A stretch of DNA of 59,009 nucleotides from Halobacillus alkaliphilus (GCF_900113125.1 NZ_FOOG01000023.1:1-59009); one strand, 5' to 3'. Positions 29,732 through 43,253 are shown, counted from the first letter of the stretch. The notes: generated from the sequence alone by a model not told the origin. Made by a program: numbers and translations.

Positions 29732-30145
29732 ATGCCAACTATTAATCAATTGGTACGTAAAGGACGCGAAAGCAAAACTAAACAAACAAACGCTCCAGCC
29801 TTGAACAAAGGCTTTAACAGCTATAAAAAACGTATGACAGATCAGTCTTCTCCACAAAAACGTGGTGTTTGCACACGTGTCGGTACGATGACACCTAAGA
29901 AACCGAACTCCGCATTGCGTAAATATGCACGTGTTCGTTTGACCAACCAGCTAGAGGTTAACGCCTACATTCCTGGTATCGGCCACAACTTGCAAGAACA
30001 CAGTGTTGTTCTTATCCGCGGCGGTAAGGTTAAAGACTTGCCAGGTGTTCGTTACCACGTAGTACGTGGTGCCCTTGACACAGCAAGTGTTGAAGGACGT
30101 AGACAAGGTCGTTCTAAATACGGTACGAAGAAGCCTAAAAAATAA
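29732..30145 (+). CDS. rpsL: Ribosomal protein S12
   Basis: S12 lines the decoding centre. The 137-residue length is the Bacillus length. The segment [15 protein letters not shown] keeps the wild-type Lys at the main streptomycin-resistance position, and [12 protein letters not shown] is intact around the second, so streptomycin sensitivity is predicted from this gene. The ribosome site is GAAGGGAGGAT. It heads the str operon genes. Confidence 0.98.
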   Translation: MPTINQLVRKGRESKTKQTNAPALNKGFNSYKKRMTDQSSPQKRGVCTRVGTMTPKKPNSALRKYARVRLTNQLEVNAYIPGIGHNLQEHSVVLIRGGKVKDLPGVRYHVVRGALDTASVEGRRQGRSKYGTKKPKK

Positions 30146-30197
30146 TCGATATGCAGATATCGCTTAACTATTAAAAATATGGAAGGGAGGGGAACAT

Positions 30198-30668
30198 ATG
30201 CCACGTAAAGGTCCAGTAGCTAAACGTGATGTGTTACCAGATCCGATGTACAACTCTAAGCTTGTCACTCGTTTGATCAACCAGATTATGGTTGACGGTC
30301 AACGCGGGAAAGCTCAAAAGATTCTTTATAAATCTTTCGAATTAGTTCAAGAGCGTAGCGGCAACGACGCTATGGAAATCTTCGATCAGGCTATGAAAAA
30401 CGTAATGCCTGTATTGGAAGTACGCGCTCGTCGTGTTGGTGGTTCCAACTACCAAGTACCTGTAGAAGTTCGCCCTGAACGTCGTCAGGCTCTAGGATTG
30501 CGTTTCATTGTTAACTATGCGCGTCTTCGCGGAGAGAAAACAATGGAAGAGCGTCTTGCTAACGAAATTCTAGATGCAGGTAATAACACTGGTGCAGCAG
30601 TTAAGCGCCGTGAAGAAATGCACAAGATGGCGGAAGCTAACAAAGCATTCGCTCACTATCGTTGGTAA
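30198..30668 (+). CDS. rpsG: Ribosomal protein S7
   Basis: S7 nucleates the head of the 30S subunit by binding the 3' major domain of 16S rRNA and touches E-site tRNA. The 156-residue protein has the signature [20 protein letters not shown] near the start and ends in the usual HYRW. The ribosome site GGAAGGGAGGGG is strong. In enterobacteria S7 regulates this operon; I see no clear binding site here. Confidence 0.98.
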   Translation: MPRKGPVAKRDVLPDPMYNSKLVTRLINQIMVDGQRGKAQKILYKSFELVQERSGNDAMEIFDQAMKNVMPVLEVRARRVGGSNYQVPVEVRPERRQALGLRFIVNYARLRGEKTMEERLANEILDAGNNTGAAVKRREEMHKMAEANKAFAHYRW

Positions 30669-30710
30669 TCATCAAACAAATAAACTTACAATTGGAAAGG
30701 AGAAAGAATC

Positions 30711-32789
30711 ATGCCTAGAGAGTTCTCCTTGGAAAGAACACGTAATATCGGTGTAATGGCTCACATTGATGCTGGTAAAACAACAGCCACCGAGCGTATT
30801 CTTTTCTACACAGGACGTATCCACAAGATTGGTGAAACTCACGAAGGAGCTTCCCAAATGGACTGGATGGAGCAGGAACAGGAACGCGGAATTACCATTA
30901 CTTCCGCAGCGACCACTGCTCAATGGAGAGATCACCGTATTAACATCATTGACACACCAGGACACGTAGACTTCACAGTTGAGGTTGAACGTTCCCTGCG
31001 TGTACTTGATGGTTCTGTAGCTGTACTAGATGCTCAGTCTGGTGTTGAACCACAGACGGAAACAGTATGGCGCCAAGCTACAACTTACGGTGTACCCCGT
31101 ATTGTGTTCGTAAACAAAATGGACAAAGTAGGGGCAGATTTCATTTACTCCCTTGGTACTCTACAAGAGCGCCTCGGAGCTAATGCGGCTGCCGTACAAC
31201 TTCCAATAGGAGCAGAAGATGAATTCGAAGGAATCATCGACTTGATTACTATGGAAGCTTACTATTACATGGATGACTTGGGTACTCGTGCGGAAGCACG
31301 TCCAATTCCAGATGAATATAAAGAGCAAGCTGAAGAGTACCGCACGAAGCTTCTTGAAGCTGTAGCGGAACTTGATGAAGACTTGATGATGCAATACCTT
31401 GAAGGGGAAGAAATCACGAATGATCAGCTTAAAGCTGCCGTTCGTACAGCTACTCTAAGCGTTGATTTCTATCCTGTCTTCTGTGGATCTGCTTTCAAAA
31501 ACAAAGGTGTTCAGCTGTTGATTGATGGAGTAATTGATTACCTTCCATCTCCTCTGGATGTACCTCCAATCGAAGGTCATGTTCCACAGACAGAGGAGCC
31601 TGTTGTACGTAAAGCTGACGACAACGCGCCATTCTCTGCGCTAGCATTTAAGGTCGCGACAGACCCTTATGTTGGTAAACTTACATTCTTCCGCGTGTAC
31701 TCTGGTACGCTTAATGCCGGTTCATACGTGAAGAACTCTACGAAAGATAAGCGTGAGCGTGTAGGTCGTATCCTGCAAATGCACGCCAACTCTCGTGAAG
31801 AGATCTCAACAGTTTATGCTGGTGATATTGCTGGTGCTGTTGGACTTAAAGATACAGGTACAGGTGACACTCTATGTGATGAAAAGAGTCTTGTTATTCT
31901 TGAATCTATGGAATTCCCTGAGCCGGTTATCTCTGTAGCTATCGAACCAAAATCCAAAGCTGACCAAGATAAAATGGCAATTGCCCTTGGTAAGCTTGCG
32001 GAAGAGGATCCGACTTTCCAAACTGAAACGAACGTGGAAACTGGACAAACGATTATTGCCGGTATGGGTGAGCTTCACCTTGACATTATCGTTGACCGTC
32101 TCCGTCGTGAGTTTAAAGTAGAAGCGAATATCGGTGCTCCACAGGTTGCTTACCGTGAGACATTCCGTGCTAGCGCTCAAGTTGAAGGTAAATTCGTACG
32201 TCAGTCCGGTGGCCGTGGACAATTCGGTCACGTATGGGTTGAATTCGAACCTAACGACGAAGGTGCAGGATTTGAATTCGTAAACAAAATCGTTGGTGGT
32301 GTAGTACCGCGTGAATATATCCCATCCGTAGAACAGGGAATCAAAGAATCCTTGGAAAACGGTGTATTAGCCGGTTACCCAATGGTCGACATCAAAGCCA
32401 CTCTATATGATGGCTCATACCACGATGTTGACTCCAATGAAATGGCCTTTAAGGTTGCCGCATCAATGGCTCTTAAAGAAGCTAAAAACAAATGTAAACC
32501 AGTTCTTCTTGAACCAATGATGAAAGTTGAAGTTGTCATTCCAGAAGAATACATGGGTGATATCATGGGTGACGTAACTTCACGTCGTGGACGTGTAGAA
32601 GGTATGGAAACTCGTGGTAACGCACAGGTTGTTAAAGCATTTGTACCACTATCCGAAATGTTTGGGTATGCGACAGCGCTTCGCTCCAACACACAAGGAC
32701 GTGGAACTTACACCATGCACTTTGACCACTATGAAGAAGTGCCGAAGAGTATCTCAGAAGAAATCATCAAGAAAAATTCTGGTGAGTAA
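30711..32789 (+). CDS. fusA: Elongation factor G
   Basis: EF-G drives translocation by GTP hydrolysis. The 692-residue protein shows GTPase motifs [12 protein letters not shown] (G1, about 17-28), DTPGHVDF (G3, about 82-89) and NKMDK (G4, about 136-140), then domains II-V. No change typical of fusidic acid resistance is judged here. It is 42 bases downstream of rpsG, behind GGAAAGGAGAAAG. Confidence 0.99.
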   Translation: MPREFSLERTRNIGVMAHIDAGKTTATERILFYTGRIHKIGETHEGASQMDWMEQEQERGITITSAATTAQWRDHRINIIDTPGHVDFTVEVERSLRVLDGSVAVLDAQSGVEPQTETVWRQATTYGVPRIVFVNKMDKVGADFIYSLGTLQERLGANAAAVQLPIGAEDEFEGIIDLITMEAYYYMDDLGTRAEARPIPDEYKEQAEEYRTKLLEAVAELDEDLMMQYLEGEEITNDQLKAAVRTATLSVDFYPVFCGSAFKNKGVQLLIDGVIDYLPSPLDVPPIEGHVPQTEEPVVRKADDNAPFSALAFKVATDPYVGKLTFFRVYSGTLNAGSYVKNSTKDKRERVGRILQMHANSREEISTVYAGDIAGAVGLKDTGTGDTLCDEKSLVILESMEFPEPVISVAIEPKSKADQDKMAIALGKLAEEDPTFQTETNVETGQTIIAGMGELHLDIIVDRLRREFKVEANIGAPQVAYRETFRASAQVEGKFVRQSGGRGQFGHVWVEFEPNDEGAGFEFVNKIVGGVVPREYIPSVEQGIKESLENGVLAGYPMVDIKATLYDGSYHDVDSNEMAFKVAASMALKEAKNKCKPVLLEPMMKVEVVIPEEYMGDIMGDVTSRRGRVEGMETRGNAQVVKAFVPLSEMFGYATALRSNTQGRGTYTMHFDHYEEVPKSISEEIIKKNSGE

Positions 32790-32818
32790 TTGATTTTTTT
32801 GACGAGTTGAAGTATAAC
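32790..32818 (+). promoter_or_regulatory. candidate tuf promoter
   Basis: TTGATT (32790-32795), 17-base spacer, TATAAC (32813-32818), placed immediately after the fusA stop. It would give tuf a separate transcript with a leader of about 95 bases. Confidence 0.6.
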
Positions 32819-32827
32819 TTGTAATGT

Positions 32828-32866
32828 AAGCTTAGGAGCGCAGTTTAGATGCTCGCTCCTCAGCTT
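32828..32866 (+). promoter_or_regulatory. hairpin in the tuf leader
   Basis: AAGCT (32828-32832) and AGGAGCG (32834-32840) pair with CGCTCCT (32854-32860) and AGCTT (32862-32866), with one T-C mismatch and a 13-base loop. No T run follows, so it is a stabilising or regulatory structure rather than a terminator. Confidence 0.6.
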
Positions 32867-32922
32867 CATATAAATATTTCAATTTAAATATATCGCTACT
32901 TAATTAAAGGAGGAAATATACT

Positions 32923-34113
<1,191 letters not shown>

Positions 34114-34129
34114 TCGCTGAATAAATGAG

Positions 34130-34164
34130 TGAGCAGCAGCTGAAAAGCTGCTGCTCATTTTTTT
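34130..34164 (+). terminator. terminator of the str operon
   Basis: TGAGCAGCAGCT (34130-34141) pairs perfectly with AGCTGCTGCTCA (34146-34157) around GAAA, followed by seven T. The following 130 bases up to 34294 hold no gene that I can support; B. subtilis has ybaC in this interval. Confidence 0.95.
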
Positions 34165-34293
34165 GTGGGAAAGTGGTTGAAATAAGGGTTTTCTTTTGTT
34201 GTAATGGAAGGTGGAAATTTTGGAGCGAAATTTAATCTTCATCGTAAAAAATACAGTTTGCTTTATAGGAAGCACCTAAAAATATATAAACCC

Positions 34294-34322
34294 TTGAATT
34301 TGATCTCAAAGGTTAGTATAAT
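34294..34322 (+). promoter_or_regulatory. S10 operon promoter P1
   Basis: TTGAAT (34294-34299), 17-base spacer, TATAAT (34317-34322). Spacing and -10 are ideal. Confidence 0.75.
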
Positions 34323-34360
34323 AATTTAGGTGTTCATATATAAAAATTATGGATTTATCC

Positions 34361-34389
34361 TTGCATTGACCGTATTTCTTCTATATAAT
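34361..34389 (+). promoter_or_regulatory. S10 operon promoter P2
   Basis: TTGCAT (34361-34366), 17-base spacer, TATAAT (34384-34389). It lies 67 bases after P1, with the predicted start near 34396. Confidence 0.8.
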
Positions 34390-34417
34390 GAGTAATGTTG
34401 GTCATAAAAGGCGATGA

Positions 34418-34831
<414 letters not shown>

Positions 34832-34862
34832 ATAAAACTGAACTATATAGGAGGTGTAACGG

Positions 34863-35495
34863 ATGACGAAAGGAATCTTAGGACGCAAAGTCGGCATGAC
34901 TCAAATCTTTTCTGAAGACGGTGAGTTAATTCCAGTAACAGTTGTACAAGCTGAGCCAAACGTTGTTCTTCAAAAGAAAACAACAGGAAATGACGGCTAT
35001 GAAGCAATCCAACTTGGTTTTGCTGATGAAAAATCGAATCGTTTGAAAAAAGCAGCTAAAGGTCATGCTGAAAAAGCAAACACAACACCTAAGCGCTACG
35101 TTCGTGAATTCCGTAATGCAAACCTTGATGACTATGAACTTGGTCAAGAGGTTAAGGTGGATATTTTCGAAGCTGGTGATGTAATTGATGTTACAGGAAC
35201 TTCAAAAGGTAAAGGATTCCAGGGTGCAATTAAGCGCCATAACCAATCTACTGGACCTATGACTCACGGTTCCCGCTATCACCGTCGTCCAGGTACAATG
35301 GGTCCAATCGATCCAAACCACGTACTAAAAGGCAAAAAATTGCCAGGACAAATGGGTAGTGAAACAGTAACACTTCAAAACCTTGAAGTAGTTAGAGTTG
35401 ACGCTGAACGTAACTTGCTGCTTATCAAAGGTAATGTACCAGGTGCGAAAAAATCGTACGTTAAAGTCTCAAGTGCAATCAAGGCTAGCAAATAA
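34863..35495 (+). CDS. rplC: Ribosomal protein L3
   Basis: L3 is an early assembly protein whose long loop reaches the peptidyl transferase centre. The 210-residue protein has the usual barrel ([13 protein letters not shown] at the start) and the loop segment [13 protein letters not shown] (about 137-149). AGGAGGTG lies before the ATG. Thirty-one bases follow rpsJ. Confidence 0.98.
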   Translation: MTKGILGRKVGMTQIFSEDGELIPVTVVQAEPNVVLQKKTTGNDGYEAIQLGFADEKSNRLKKAAKGHAEKANTTPKRYVREFRNANLDDYELGQEVKVDIFEAGDVIDVTGTSKGKGFQGAIKRHNQSTGPMTHGSRYHRRPGTMGPIDPNHVLKGKKLPGQMGSETVTLQNLEVVRVDAERNLLLIKGNVPGAKKSYVKVSSAIKASK

Positions 35496-35517
35496 TTAAC
35501 GGAAGGGAGGATATGTC

Positions 35518-36141
35518 ATGCCTAAAGTAGCACTATTAAACCAAAGCGGCTCTAATGTTGGAGATGTCGAATTGAATGATGCCGTATTTGGGATCGAACC
35601 TAATACTCACGTATTACACGAAACTGTGTTGATGCAGCGCGCGAATCTTCGCCAAGGCACACACAAAGTTAAAGGGCGTTCTGAAGTGAGCGGCGGTGGA
35701 CGTAAGCCATGGCGCCAAAAAGGTACTGGCCGTGCACGTCAAGGATCCATCCGTGCCCCACAATGGGTTGGCGGTGGAACTGTATTTGGTCCGTCACCAC
35801 GCAGTTACAGCTACACAATGCCTAAAAAAGTACGTCGTTTAGCTCTACAGTCTGCTTATTCTTCTAAAGTAAAAGAAGAGAACATTATCGTTCTTGAGAG
35901 TCTATCTCTAGACGCTCCAAAAACTAAAGAAGTAGTAAACCTTCTTAAAGCTCTCGATGTAAACGAAAAGGCATTGATTGTCACAGCAGAGAAAGATGAA
36001 AATGTAACTCTTTCTTCTAATAATATCCCTACAGTGAAAAGTTCATCTGTAGAAGAAGTAAGTGTGTTAGATTTACTAACGCATGATAAGCTGATCCTAA
36101 CGAAGGAAGCAGCTGAAAAAGCAGGGGAGGTGCTCTCATAA
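35518..36141 (+). CDS. rplD: Ribosomal protein L4
   Basis: L4 lines the exit tunnel with a long loop ([21 protein letters not shown] pattern, about 50-70). The 207-residue length is normal. In E. coli L4 represses the S10 operon; control of that kind has not been established for Bacillus to my knowledge. Its stop overlaps the rplW start by one base (TAATG). Confidence 0.98.
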   Translation: MPKVALLNQSGSNVGDVELNDAVFGIEPNTHVLHETVLMQRANLRQGTHKVKGRSEVSGGGRKPWRQKGTGRARQGSIRAPQWVGGGTVFGPSPRSYSYTMPKKVRRLALQSAYSSKVKEENIIVLESLSLDAPKTKEVVNLLKALDVNEKALIVTAEKDENVTLSSNNIPTVKSSSVEEVSVLDLLTHDKLILTKEAAEKAGEVLS

Positions 36142-36428
36142 TGAAAGAACCACGTGATATCATTAAGCGCCCTGTCATAACTGAGCAATCTGCTGACCTT
36201 ATGGGAGAAAAGAAATATACGTTTGAAGTTAGCCCAGCCGCTAACAAAACTGAAATTAAAAAAGCAGTTGAAGAAATCTTTGGTGTAAGTGTTGATTCTG
36301 TTAACACAATGAACCTTAAAGGTAAATTTAAACGTATGGGTCGCTATGGCGGCTACCGTTCTGATCGTAAGAAAGCAGTAGTTACTTTGACTGAAGACAG
36401 CGAAGAACTAGAATTCTTTGAAGTATAA
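36141..36428 (+). CDS. rplW: Ribosomal protein L23
   Basis: L23 stands at the tunnel exit and is the docking site for trigger factor and SRP. The 95-residue protein begins [14 protein letters not shown] and has the extended segment [24 protein letters not shown]. It is translationally coupled to rplD by a one-base overlap. Confidence 0.98.
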   Translation: MKEPRDIIKRPVITEQSADLMGEKKYTFEVSPAANKTEIKKAVEEIFGVSVDSVNTMNLKGKFKRMGRYGGYRSDRKKAVVTLTEDSEELEFFEV

Positions 36429-36462
36429 ACTATAAATCTTAATTAAAAAGGAGGGAAAAAAG

Positions 36463-37296
36463 ATGGCGATTAAAAAGTTCCGACCAATTACTAATGGTCG
36501 CAGACACATGTCAGTATCTGATTTCGCTGAAATTACCACTGACAAACCTGAACGCTCCCTTGTCACTCCACTTCACAAACGTGGTGGACGTAACAACCAA
36601 GGTAAGCTGACAGTTCGTCATCAAGGCGGAGGTCACAAGCGTCAATACCGTATCATCGACTTTAAACGTGATAAAGATGGAATACCTGGACGCGTTGCTA
36701 CGATTGAATACGATCCAAACCGCTCCGCTAACATTGCGCTAATCAACTACGTTGATGGAGAGAAGCGTTATATCCTGGCTCCAAAAGGAGTGAAGGTAGG
36801 CACGGAAATCATTTCTGGTGTAGGTGCAGATATCAAACCTGGTAACTCTCTTGCATTGAAAGATATTCCTGTAGGTACAATCATTCACAACGTAGAACTT
36901 AAACCTGGACGCGGTGGACAGCTTGTACGTTCTGCAGGCGCATCTGCTCAAATTCTAGGTCGTGAAGAAAAATACACGCTTGTTCGCTTAACTTCTGGTG
37001 AAGTTCGCCTCGTACTAAGCACTTGCCGTGCAACAATCGGTCAAGTTGGTAACCTGGAACACGAACTAATCAGTGTTGGTAAAGCTGGACGTTCCCGCTG
37101 GCAAGGCAAGCGCCCAACCGTACGTGGTTCTGTTATGAACCCTAGTGATCACCCACACGGTGGTGGTGAAGGCCGTGCGCCAATCGGTATGCCTTCTCCT
37201 GTTACTCCATGGGGTAAACCAACTCTTGGGTACAAGACAAGAAAACGCAACAAGCAGTCTGATAAATATATCGTTCGTAGAAGAGGTAAAAAATAA
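36463..37296 (+). CDS. rplB: Ribosomal protein L2
   Basis: L2 is needed for subunit joining and sits near the peptidyl transferase centre. The 277 residues include the C-terminal signature [18 protein letters not shown] with its conserved His, and a very basic tail ending RRRGKK. AAGGAGGGAAA gives a strong ribosome site. Confidence 0.98.
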   Translation: MAIKKFRPITNGRRHMSVSDFAEITTDKPERSLVTPLHKRGGRNNQGKLTVRHQGGGHKRQYRIIDFKRDKDGIPGRVATIEYDPNRSANIALINYVDGEKRYILAPKGVKVGTEIISGVGADIKPGNSLALKDIPVGTIIHNVELKPGRGGQLVRSAGASAQILGREEKYTLVRLTSGEVRLVLSTCRATIGQVGNLEHELISVGKAGRSRWQGKRPTVRGSVMNPSDHPHGGGEGRAPIGMPSPVTPWGKPTLGYKTRKRNKQSDKYIVRRRGKK

Positions 37297-37353
37297 CGGA
37301 ATTGTCGGGCGGGCGATAATACCCGTCTTTCAATTGCGAAGGGAGGTTTATTC

Positions 37354-37632
37354 ATGGGCCGCAGCCTGAAAAAGGGACCTTTTGTAGATGATCATTTGAT
37401 GAAAAAAGTTGAGAAGTTGAACGAAGACAGTAAACACCAAGTGGTGAAGACATGGTCTCGTCGTTCTACCATCTTCCCTAACTTTGTCGGACACACAATT
37501 GCCGTTTATGACGGACGTAAACACGTACCAGTTTATGTGACAGAAGATATGGTCGGACATAAGCTAGGTGAATTCGCGCCAACCCGTACGTTCAAGGGAC
37601 ACTCTGGCGATGACAAGAAAACAAAACGCTAA
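37354..37632 (+). CDS. rpsS: Ribosomal protein S19
   Basis: S19 lies in the 30S head facing the A-site finger and L5. The 92-residue protein begins [19 protein letters not shown] and carries [16 protein letters not shown], the family signature. The ribosome site GAAGGGAGG is close ahead. Fifty-seven bases separate it from rplB. Confidence 0.98.
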   Translation: MGRSLKKGPFVDDHLMKKVEKLNEDSKHQVVKTWSRRSTIFPNFVGHTIAVYDGRKHVPVYVTEDMVGHKLGEFAPTRTFKGHSGDDKKTKR

Positions 37633-37651
37633 GTAGAGAGGAGGCACTCTA

Positions 37652-37993
37652 ATGCAAGCTAAAGCAGTTGCTAAAACCGTTCGCATCGCTCCTCGCAAAG
37701 CCCGATTAGTCATTGATCTGATTCGGGGGAAAGAGGTAGGTGAAGCGCTCGCGACATTGAATTTAAAACAGCGCGGCGCATCTCCAGTAGTTGAGAAACT
37801 TCTTAACTCTGCGATTGCAAATGCAGAACACAATTATGAAATGGATCCGGAGAATTTATATGTTTCCGAAGCGTTTGTTAATGAAGGTGTAACTCTTAAA
37901 CGTTTCCGCCCACGTGCTATGGGACGTGCAAGCCAAATTAATAAACGTACCAGCCACATCACAGTGGTTGTATCAGAAAAAAAGGAGGGATAA
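37652..37993 (+). CDS. rplV: Ribosomal protein L22
   Basis: L22 extends a beta hairpin into the exit tunnel next to L4. The 113-residue protein begins [20 protein letters not shown] and contains [21 protein letters not shown], the hairpin where macrolide-resistance changes occur; it looks wild type. It lies 19 bases after rpsS. Confidence 0.98.
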   Translation: MQAKAVAKTVRIAPRKARLVIDLIRGKEVGEALATLNLKQRGASPVVEKLLNSAIANAEHNYEMDPENLYVSEAFVNEGVTLKRFRPRAMGRASQINKRTSHITVVVSEKKEG

Positions 37994-37996
37994 TCA

Positions 37997-38638
37997 GTGG
38001 GTCAAAAAATTAATCCAGTAGGTCTTCGTATCGGCGTCATCCGTGATTGGGAATCCAAATGGTACGCTGGCAAAGACTACGCAGACTTGTTACATGAAGA
38101 TATTAAGATTCGTGAATTTGTTGAAAAACGTCTAAAAGACGCTGCTATTTCTACTGTTGAAATTGAACGTGCAGCTAACCGCGTAAACATCACCGTACAC
38201 ACGGCGAAACCAGGTATGGTTATCGGTAAAGGCGGCTCTGAAGTTGAAGCGCTTCGTAAAGCTCTCAACGACTTGACCGGCAAACGCGTTCACATTAACA
38301 TTGTGGAAGTTAAAAAGCCTGATTTGGATGCTACACTTGTAGCCGACAATATCGCTCGTCAGTTAGAAAACCGTGTTTCTTTCCGTCGTGCTCAAAAACA
38401 AACACTTCAACGCGCTATGCGTGCAGGAGCTAAAGGTATTCGTACCCAAGTATCTGGTCGTCTAGGTGGCGCGGATATCGCTCGTGCAGAATATTACAGT
38501 GAAGGAACAGTACCACTACACACACTTCGTGCAGACATCGATTATGGAACTGCAGAAGCAGACACCACTTACGGAAAACTTGGTGTTAAAGTGTGGATCT
38601 ACCGTGGAGAAGTCCTTCCAACTAAAACAGACAAGTAA
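37997..38638 (+). CDS. rpsC: Ribosomal protein S3
   Basis: S3 forms part of the mRNA entry channel with helicase activity. The 213-residue protein starts at GTG 37997 ([13 protein letters not shown]) behind AAAGGAGGG (37981-37989). A KH domain with [14 protein letters not shown] lies at about 74-87, then the C-terminal domain. It follows rplV by 3 bases. Confidence 0.98.
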   Translation: MGQKINPVGLRIGVIRDWESKWYAGKDYADLLHEDIKIREFVEKRLKDAAISTVEIERAANRVNITVHTAKPGMVIGKGGSEVEALRKALNDLTGKRVHINIVEVKKPDLDATLVADNIARQLENRVSFRRAQKQTLQRAMRAGAKGIRTQVSGRLGGADIARAEYYSEGTVPLHTLRADIDYGTAEADTTYGKLGVKVWIYRGEVLPTKTDK

Positions 38639-38656
38639 GGAAGGGGGAAAAGCATT

Positions 38657-39281
<625 letters not shown>

Positions 39282-39305
39282 TAGATGAGAGGAGGTCACC
39301 CTCAC

Positions 39306-39569
39306 ATGACTGAACGTAACAATCGTAAAGTTTACACTGGCCGTGTCGTATCTGACAAAATGGATAAAACCATCACTGTCTTAGTTGAAACTTACAAATT
39401 CCACAAACTTTATGGCAAACGCGTAAAGTATTCTAAAAAATTCAAGACTCATGACGAAAACAACCAGGCTAAAAATGGAGATGTTGTCCGTATTATGGAA
39501 ACTCGTCCGCTTTCAGCAACGAAACGTTTCCGCCTGCTAGAAGTCGTAGAAGAGTCCGTAATTATCTAA
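39306..39569 (+). CDS. rpsQ: Ribosomal protein S17
   Basis: S17 is a primary 16S binder of OB fold. The start at 39306 ([20 protein letters not shown]) follows GAGGAGGT (39289-39296) and gives 87 residues, the normal length; the in-frame ATG at 39285 precedes the site. [17 protein letters not shown] marks the C-terminus. Confidence 0.97.
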   Translation: MTERNNRKVYTGRVVSDKMDKTITVLVETYKFHKLYGKRVKYSKKFKTHDENNQAKNGDVVRIMETRPLSATKRFRLLEVVEESVII

Positions 39570-39611
39570 TTAAAGTTCGCTCGGAGTTAATCCGAAGGGA
39601 GGTTACATGGT

Positions 39612-39980
39612 ATGATTCAACAGGAGTCTCGTTTAAAAGTTGCAGACAACTCTGGTGCCCGTGAAATCCAAACGATTAAAGTTTTGGGCGGATCTGGTCG
39701 TAAAACAGCAAATATCGGTGACATTATCACCGCAACTGTGAAACAAGCAACACCAGGGGGCGTTGTTAAAAAAGGTGAGGTAGTGAAAGCAGTTATCGTA
39801 CGTTCTAAAAGCGGTATGCGCCGTAAAGATGGTTCTTACATTCGTTTCGATGAAAACGCAGCAGTAATCGTTCGTGATGATAAAGGACCACGCGGTACTC
39901 GTATCTTTGGACCGGTAGCTCGTGAACTTCGTGAAGCTAAATTCATGAAGATCGTATCTCTAGCTCCAGAAGTATTATAA
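39612..39980 (+). CDS. rplN: Ribosomal protein L14
   Basis: L14 forms intersubunit bridge contacts with 16S helix 14. All 122 residues match the family, beginning [19 protein letters not shown] and with the signature [17 protein letters not shown] region. GAAGGGAGG precedes the ATG. Confidence 0.98.
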   Translation: MIQQESRLKVADNSGAREIQTIKVLGGSGRKTANIGDIITATVKQATPGGVVKKGEVVKAVIVRSKSGMRRKDGSYIRFDENAAVIVRDDKGPRGTRIFGPVARELREAKFMKIVSLAPEVL

Positions 39981-40019
39981 TGTATGAACGAAATGCCTTG
40001 GTAAGGAGGTGCGCGAAGT

Positions 40020-40331
40020 ATGCACGTAAAAAAAGGTGACAAAGTAATGGTTATTACTGGTAAGGATAAAGGCAAACAAGGAACGATCCTTGAAGCTTAT
40101 CCTAAAAAGGAACGTGTTCTTGTTGAAGGTGTTAACGAAGTTAAAAAACACGCTAAACCATCTCAAGAAAACCCACAAGGTGGAATCCTGACACAGGAAG
40201 CACCTATCCACGTTTCTAACGTATTGCCGATCGATCCTAAGACTGGCGAACCAACCCGTGTTGGATACAAAGTCGAGGACGGCAAGAAGGTTCGTATCGC
40301 GAAAAAATCTGGTGAAGCACTAGATAAATAA
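40020..40331 (+). CDS. rplX: Ribosomal protein L24
   Basis: L24 is a KOW-domain protein that initiates 50S assembly. The 103 residues begin [20 protein letters not shown], the KOW motif itself. AAGGAGGTG is the ribosome site. The gap of 39 bases to rplN is ordinary. Confidence 0.98.
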   Translation: MHVKKGDKVMVITGKDKGKQGTILEAYPKKERVLVEGVNEVKKHAKPSQENPQGGILTQEAPIHVSNVLPIDPKTGEPTRVGYKVEDGKKVRIAKKSGEALDK

Positions 40332-40357
40332 TCCGGATAGGAAAGGAGGGCCACACG

Positions 40358-40897
40358 ATGAACGAACTACAAAAACAATATCAAGAAGAAATTGTTCCAT
40401 CTTTGATGAACAAATTTGAATATGAGTCAGTTATGCAGACGCCTAAAGTCGAGAAAATCGTTATCAACATGGGTGTTGGTGATGCTGTTCAGAACGCAAA
40501 AGCTCTGGATACAGCAGTAGAAGAATTAACATTAATTTCAGGTCAGAAGCCTGTCATTACGAAAGCTAAGAAATCAATCGCAGGTTTCCGTCTACGTGAA
40601 GGTATGCCTATCGGTGCGAAAGTTACCCTTCGCGGAGAGCGTATGTATGAATTCTTCCAAAAGCTTATCTCAGTATCTCTACCACGTGTGCGTGACTTCC
40701 GTGGTATTTCTAAAAAAGCTTTTGACGGACGTGGAAACTACACACTTGGCGTTAAAGAACAATTAATTTTCCCAGAAATTAATTACGATAAAGTAAATAA
40801 AGTGCGTGGTATGGACATCGTTATCGTTACTACAGCTGATTCTGACGAAGAAGCTCGTGAGCTATTGACTCAATTCGGTATGCCGTTTCAGAAATAA
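40358..40897 (+). CDS. rplE: Ribosomal protein L5
   Basis: L5 binds 5S rRNA and contacts P-site tRNA and S13. The 179-residue protein carries [20 protein letters not shown] and the loop [16 protein letters not shown]. Normal length; AAAGGAGGG is the ribosome site. Confidence 0.98.
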   Translation: MNELQKQYQEEIVPSLMNKFEYESVMQTPKVEKIVINMGVGDAVQNAKALDTAVEELTLISGQKPVITKAKKSIAGFRLREGMPIGAKVTLRGERMYEFFQKLISVSLPRVRDFRGISKKAFDGRGNYTLGVKEQLIFPEINYDKVNKVRGMDIVIVTTADSDEEARELLTQFGMPFQK

Positions 40898-40923
40898 CGA
40901 TCTAACCATAAGGAGGGAAAATA

Positions 40924-41109
40924 GTGGCTAAAAAATCAATGGTCGCGAAACAGAAGCGTAACCAGAAGTATCAAGTACGTGAGTACACACGCTGTGAACG
41001 TTGCGGACGTCCTCACTCTGTACTTCGTAAGTTTAAGCTTTGCCGTATTTGTTTCCGTGAACTTGCATATAAAGGACAAATCCCTGGTGTCAAAAAAGCC
41101 AGCTGGTAA
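40924..41109 (+). CDS. rpsN: Ribosomal protein S14, zinc type
   Basis: The short, zinc-binding form of S14 (61 residues) with CERC and CRIC motifs, as in Gram-positive spc operons (called rpsZ in some databases). It starts at GTG 40924 behind AAGGAGGG. Bacilli often keep a longer zinc-free copy elsewhere for zinc starvation; it is not in this window. Confidence 0.97.
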   Translation: MAKKSMVAKQKRNQKYQVREYTRCERCGRPHSVLRKFKLCRICFRELAYKGQIPGVKKASW

Positions 41110-41139
41110 ACCCGAGACAGGGAAGGAGGTAAATGAGTT

Positions 41140-41538
41140 ATGACAATGACAGATCCAATTGCAGATATGCTTACGCGTATTCGTAACGCTAACATGGTAC
41201 GTCACGAGAAGCTTGAGCTCCCAGCTTCCAACTTAAAGAAAGAGATTGCTGACATTCTAAAACGTGAAGGTTTTGTACGTGATTATGAATATGTTGAAGA
41301 CAGTAAACAAGGCGTTCTTCGCATCTTCCTTAAGTACGGACAAAGCAACGAACGTGTAATCAGCGGTCTAAAACGTATCAGTAAACCAGGACTACGTGTT
41401 TACGCAAAAGCTGAAGAGCTTCCAAAAGTTCTTAATGGACTTGGTATAGCCGTAGTATCTACTTCAAAAGGTGTATTAACAGATAAAGAAGCTCGTGAAC
41501 AAGCCATCGGTGGCGAAGTCCTAGCTTATATCTGGTAG
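41140..41538 (+). CDS. rpsH: Ribosomal protein S8
   Basis: S8 organises the central domain of 16S rRNA; in E. coli it represses the spc operon. The 132-residue form from ATG 41140 ([17 protein letters not shown]) fits AAGGAGGT at 41123-41130; a second ATG lies two codons on. The signature [14 protein letters not shown] is present. Confidence 0.98.
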   Translation: MTMTDPIADMLTRIRNANMVRHEKLELPASNLKKEIADILKREGFVRDYEYVEDSKQGVLRIFLKYGQSNERVISGLKRISKPGLRVYAKAEELPKVLNGLGIAVVSTSKGVLTDKEAREQAIGGEVLAYIW

Positions 41539-41569
41539 AAAACTCAGATAAGACAGGAGGTGCAAAAAT

Positions 41570-42106
41570 ATGTCTCGCGTAGGTTTAAAAACATTAGAAA
41601 TTCCTGAAGGTGTAGAAATCAATCAGGATAACAATACAATCACAGTAAAAGGTCCAAAAGGCGAATTGACTCGTACTTTCCACAAGGACATGACAGTGAA
41701 GATTGAAGATAATGTTCTTACAGTAGAGCGTCCTAGTGACCACAAAGAACATCGTGCTCTTCACGGTACTACCCGCAGCCTGATCGCTAACATGGTTGAA
41801 GGTGTTTCCAAAGGATACGAAAAATCCCTTGAAATTATTGGTGTAGGTTATCGTGCTCAAAAGCAGGGGGAAAAAGTCGTTATTAACGCTGGCTATTCCC
41901 ACCCTGTTGAGGTCCCTAGCCGCGAAGGTATTGAAATTGAAGTCCCTACCAACACGAAGTTAACCATCAAAGGTATCGACAAAGAATTAGTCGGAGCTGT
42001 TGCTGCTAAAATTCGTGCGATTCGTCCACCAGAACCTTATAAAGGTAAAGGTATTCGTTACCAGGGTGAGCGTGTACGCAGTAAAGAAGGTAAAACAGCT
42101 AAGTAA
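41570..42106 (+). CDS. rplF: Ribosomal protein L6
   Basis: L6 lies near the sarcin-ricin loop and the factor-binding site. The 178-residue protein has two similar domains and the C-terminal signature [25 protein letters not shown] precedes the ATG. Confidence 0.98.
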   Translation: MSRVGLKTLEIPEGVEINQDNNTITVKGPKGELTRTFHKDMTVKIEDNVLTVERPSDHKEHRALHGTTRSLIANMVEGVSKGYEKSLEIIGVGYRAQKQGEKVVINAGYSHPVEVPSREGIEIEVPTNTKLTIKGIDKELVGAVAAKIRAIRPPEPYKGKGIRYQGERVRSKEGKTAK

Positions 42107-42141
42107 GATTCGTAGGTAATGTATAGAAAGGAGTGACCCAG

Positions 42142-42504
42142 ATGATCACAAAGGCAGATAAGAATGTCGTTCGTAAAAAGCGTCATGCACGCGTTCGTAA
42201 GAATGTTTTCGGAACAGCTGAACGTCCGCGTTTGAACGTATATCGCTCTAACAAACACATTTATGCTCAATTAATCAATGACGAGAGCCAAGTAACTGTA
42301 GCGAGCGCATCTACTATGGAAAACGGCTTTGATCTAGACGTAACAGGTAACGTAGAAGCTGCTCAAAGAGTCGGCGAATTGCTTGCGAAGCGTGCGGTTG
42401 ATAACGGTTATGAAGCCGTAGTATTTGACCGCGGAGGTTACTTGTACCATGGACGTGTGAAAGCTCTAGCAGAAGCCGCGCGTGAAGCCGGCCTACAATT
42501 TTAA
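42142..42504 (+). CDS. rplR: Ribosomal protein L18
   Basis: L18 binds 5S rRNA. The start at 42142 ([18 protein letters not shown]) fits AAAGGAG (42127-42133) with 8 bases spacing and gives 120 residues; the in-frame GTG at 42133 is part of that site. [20 protein letters not shown] and the C-terminal [18 protein letters not shown] are diagnostic. Confidence 0.97.
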   Translation: MITKADKNVVRKKRHARVRKNVFGTAERPRLNVYRSNKHIYAQLINDESQVTVASASTMENGFDLDVTGNVEAAQRVGELLAKRAVDNGYEAVVFDRGGYLYHGRVKALAEAAREAGLQF

Positions 42505-42524
42505 TCGTTAAAGGAGGGACATAA

Positions 42525-43022
42525 ATGAATAACAAAATTGACCCTAATAAATTAGATCTTGAAGAACGCGTAGTAACAATCAATCGTGTTGCAAAAGTTG
42601 TAAAAGGCGGACGCCGTTTCCGTTTTGCTGCATTGGTTGTTGTAGGAGATAAAAATGGTCATGTAGGTTTTGGTACAGGGAAAGCTCAAGAAGTACCAGA
42701 AGCTATCAAAAAGGCAATTGATGATGCTAAGAAAAACCTAATTACAGTACCAATTAAAGATACGACTATTCCACACGAGATCACTGGACGTTTCGGTGCA
42801 GGAAGCATCTTGATGAAACCAGCTGCTGAAGGTACTGGAGTCATCGCAGGTGGACCTGTCCGTGCGGTACTTGAGCTTGCAGGTGTTCAAGACATCCTTT
42901 CTAAGTCACTAGGTTCTAACACACCAATTAACATGGTGCGTGCAACACTTACTGGACTTAGCGAGCTTAAGCGCGCAGAAGACGTTGCAAGACTTCGTGG
43001 GAAGTCCGTAGAAGAACTGTAG
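42525..43022 (+). CDS. rpsE: Ribosomal protein S5
   Basis: S5 works with S4 and S12 in decoding accuracy and with S3 and S4 at the mRNA entry. The 165-residue protein has [19 protein letters not shown], the double-stranded RNA binding signature, and the C-terminal domain. The spectinomycin loop (VKGGRRF) looks wild type. Confidence 0.98.
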   Translation: MNNKIDPNKLDLEERVVTINRVAKVVKGGRRFRFAALVVVGDKNGHVGFGTGKAQEVPEAIKKAIDDAKKNLITVPIKDTTIPHEITGRFGAGSILMKPAAEGTGVIAGGPVRAVLELAGVQDILSKSLGSNTPINMVRATLTGLSELKRAEDVARLRGKSVEEL

Positions 43023-43040
43023 GATAAGGAGGGAAATATA

Positions 43041-43226
43041 ATGGCTAAAAAACAATTAGAAATTACCCTCACGCGCAGTGTTATTAGTAGACCGAAGGAT
43101 CAACGCTCTACTGTCAAGGCGCTGGGTCTGAATAAGATCCGCCAAACTGTCGTACTTGAAGATAACCCAGCGATCCGAGGTATGGCTAATAAGGTATCTC
43201 ACCTTGTATCGATTAAAGAAGTTTAA
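43041..43226 (+). CDS. rpmD: Ribosomal protein L30
   Basis: A 61-residue protein with the L30 signature beginning [15 protein letters not shown] and [10 protein letters not shown]. It is flanked by rpsE and rplO as in all Bacilli. The ribosome site is AAGGAGGG. Confidence 0.97.
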   Translation: MAKKQLEITLTRSVISRPKDQRSTVKALGLNKIRQTVVLEDNPAIRGMANKVSHLVSIKEV

Positions 43227-43253
43227 CTAGAAAAGAAATAAGGAGGTGCTCGC

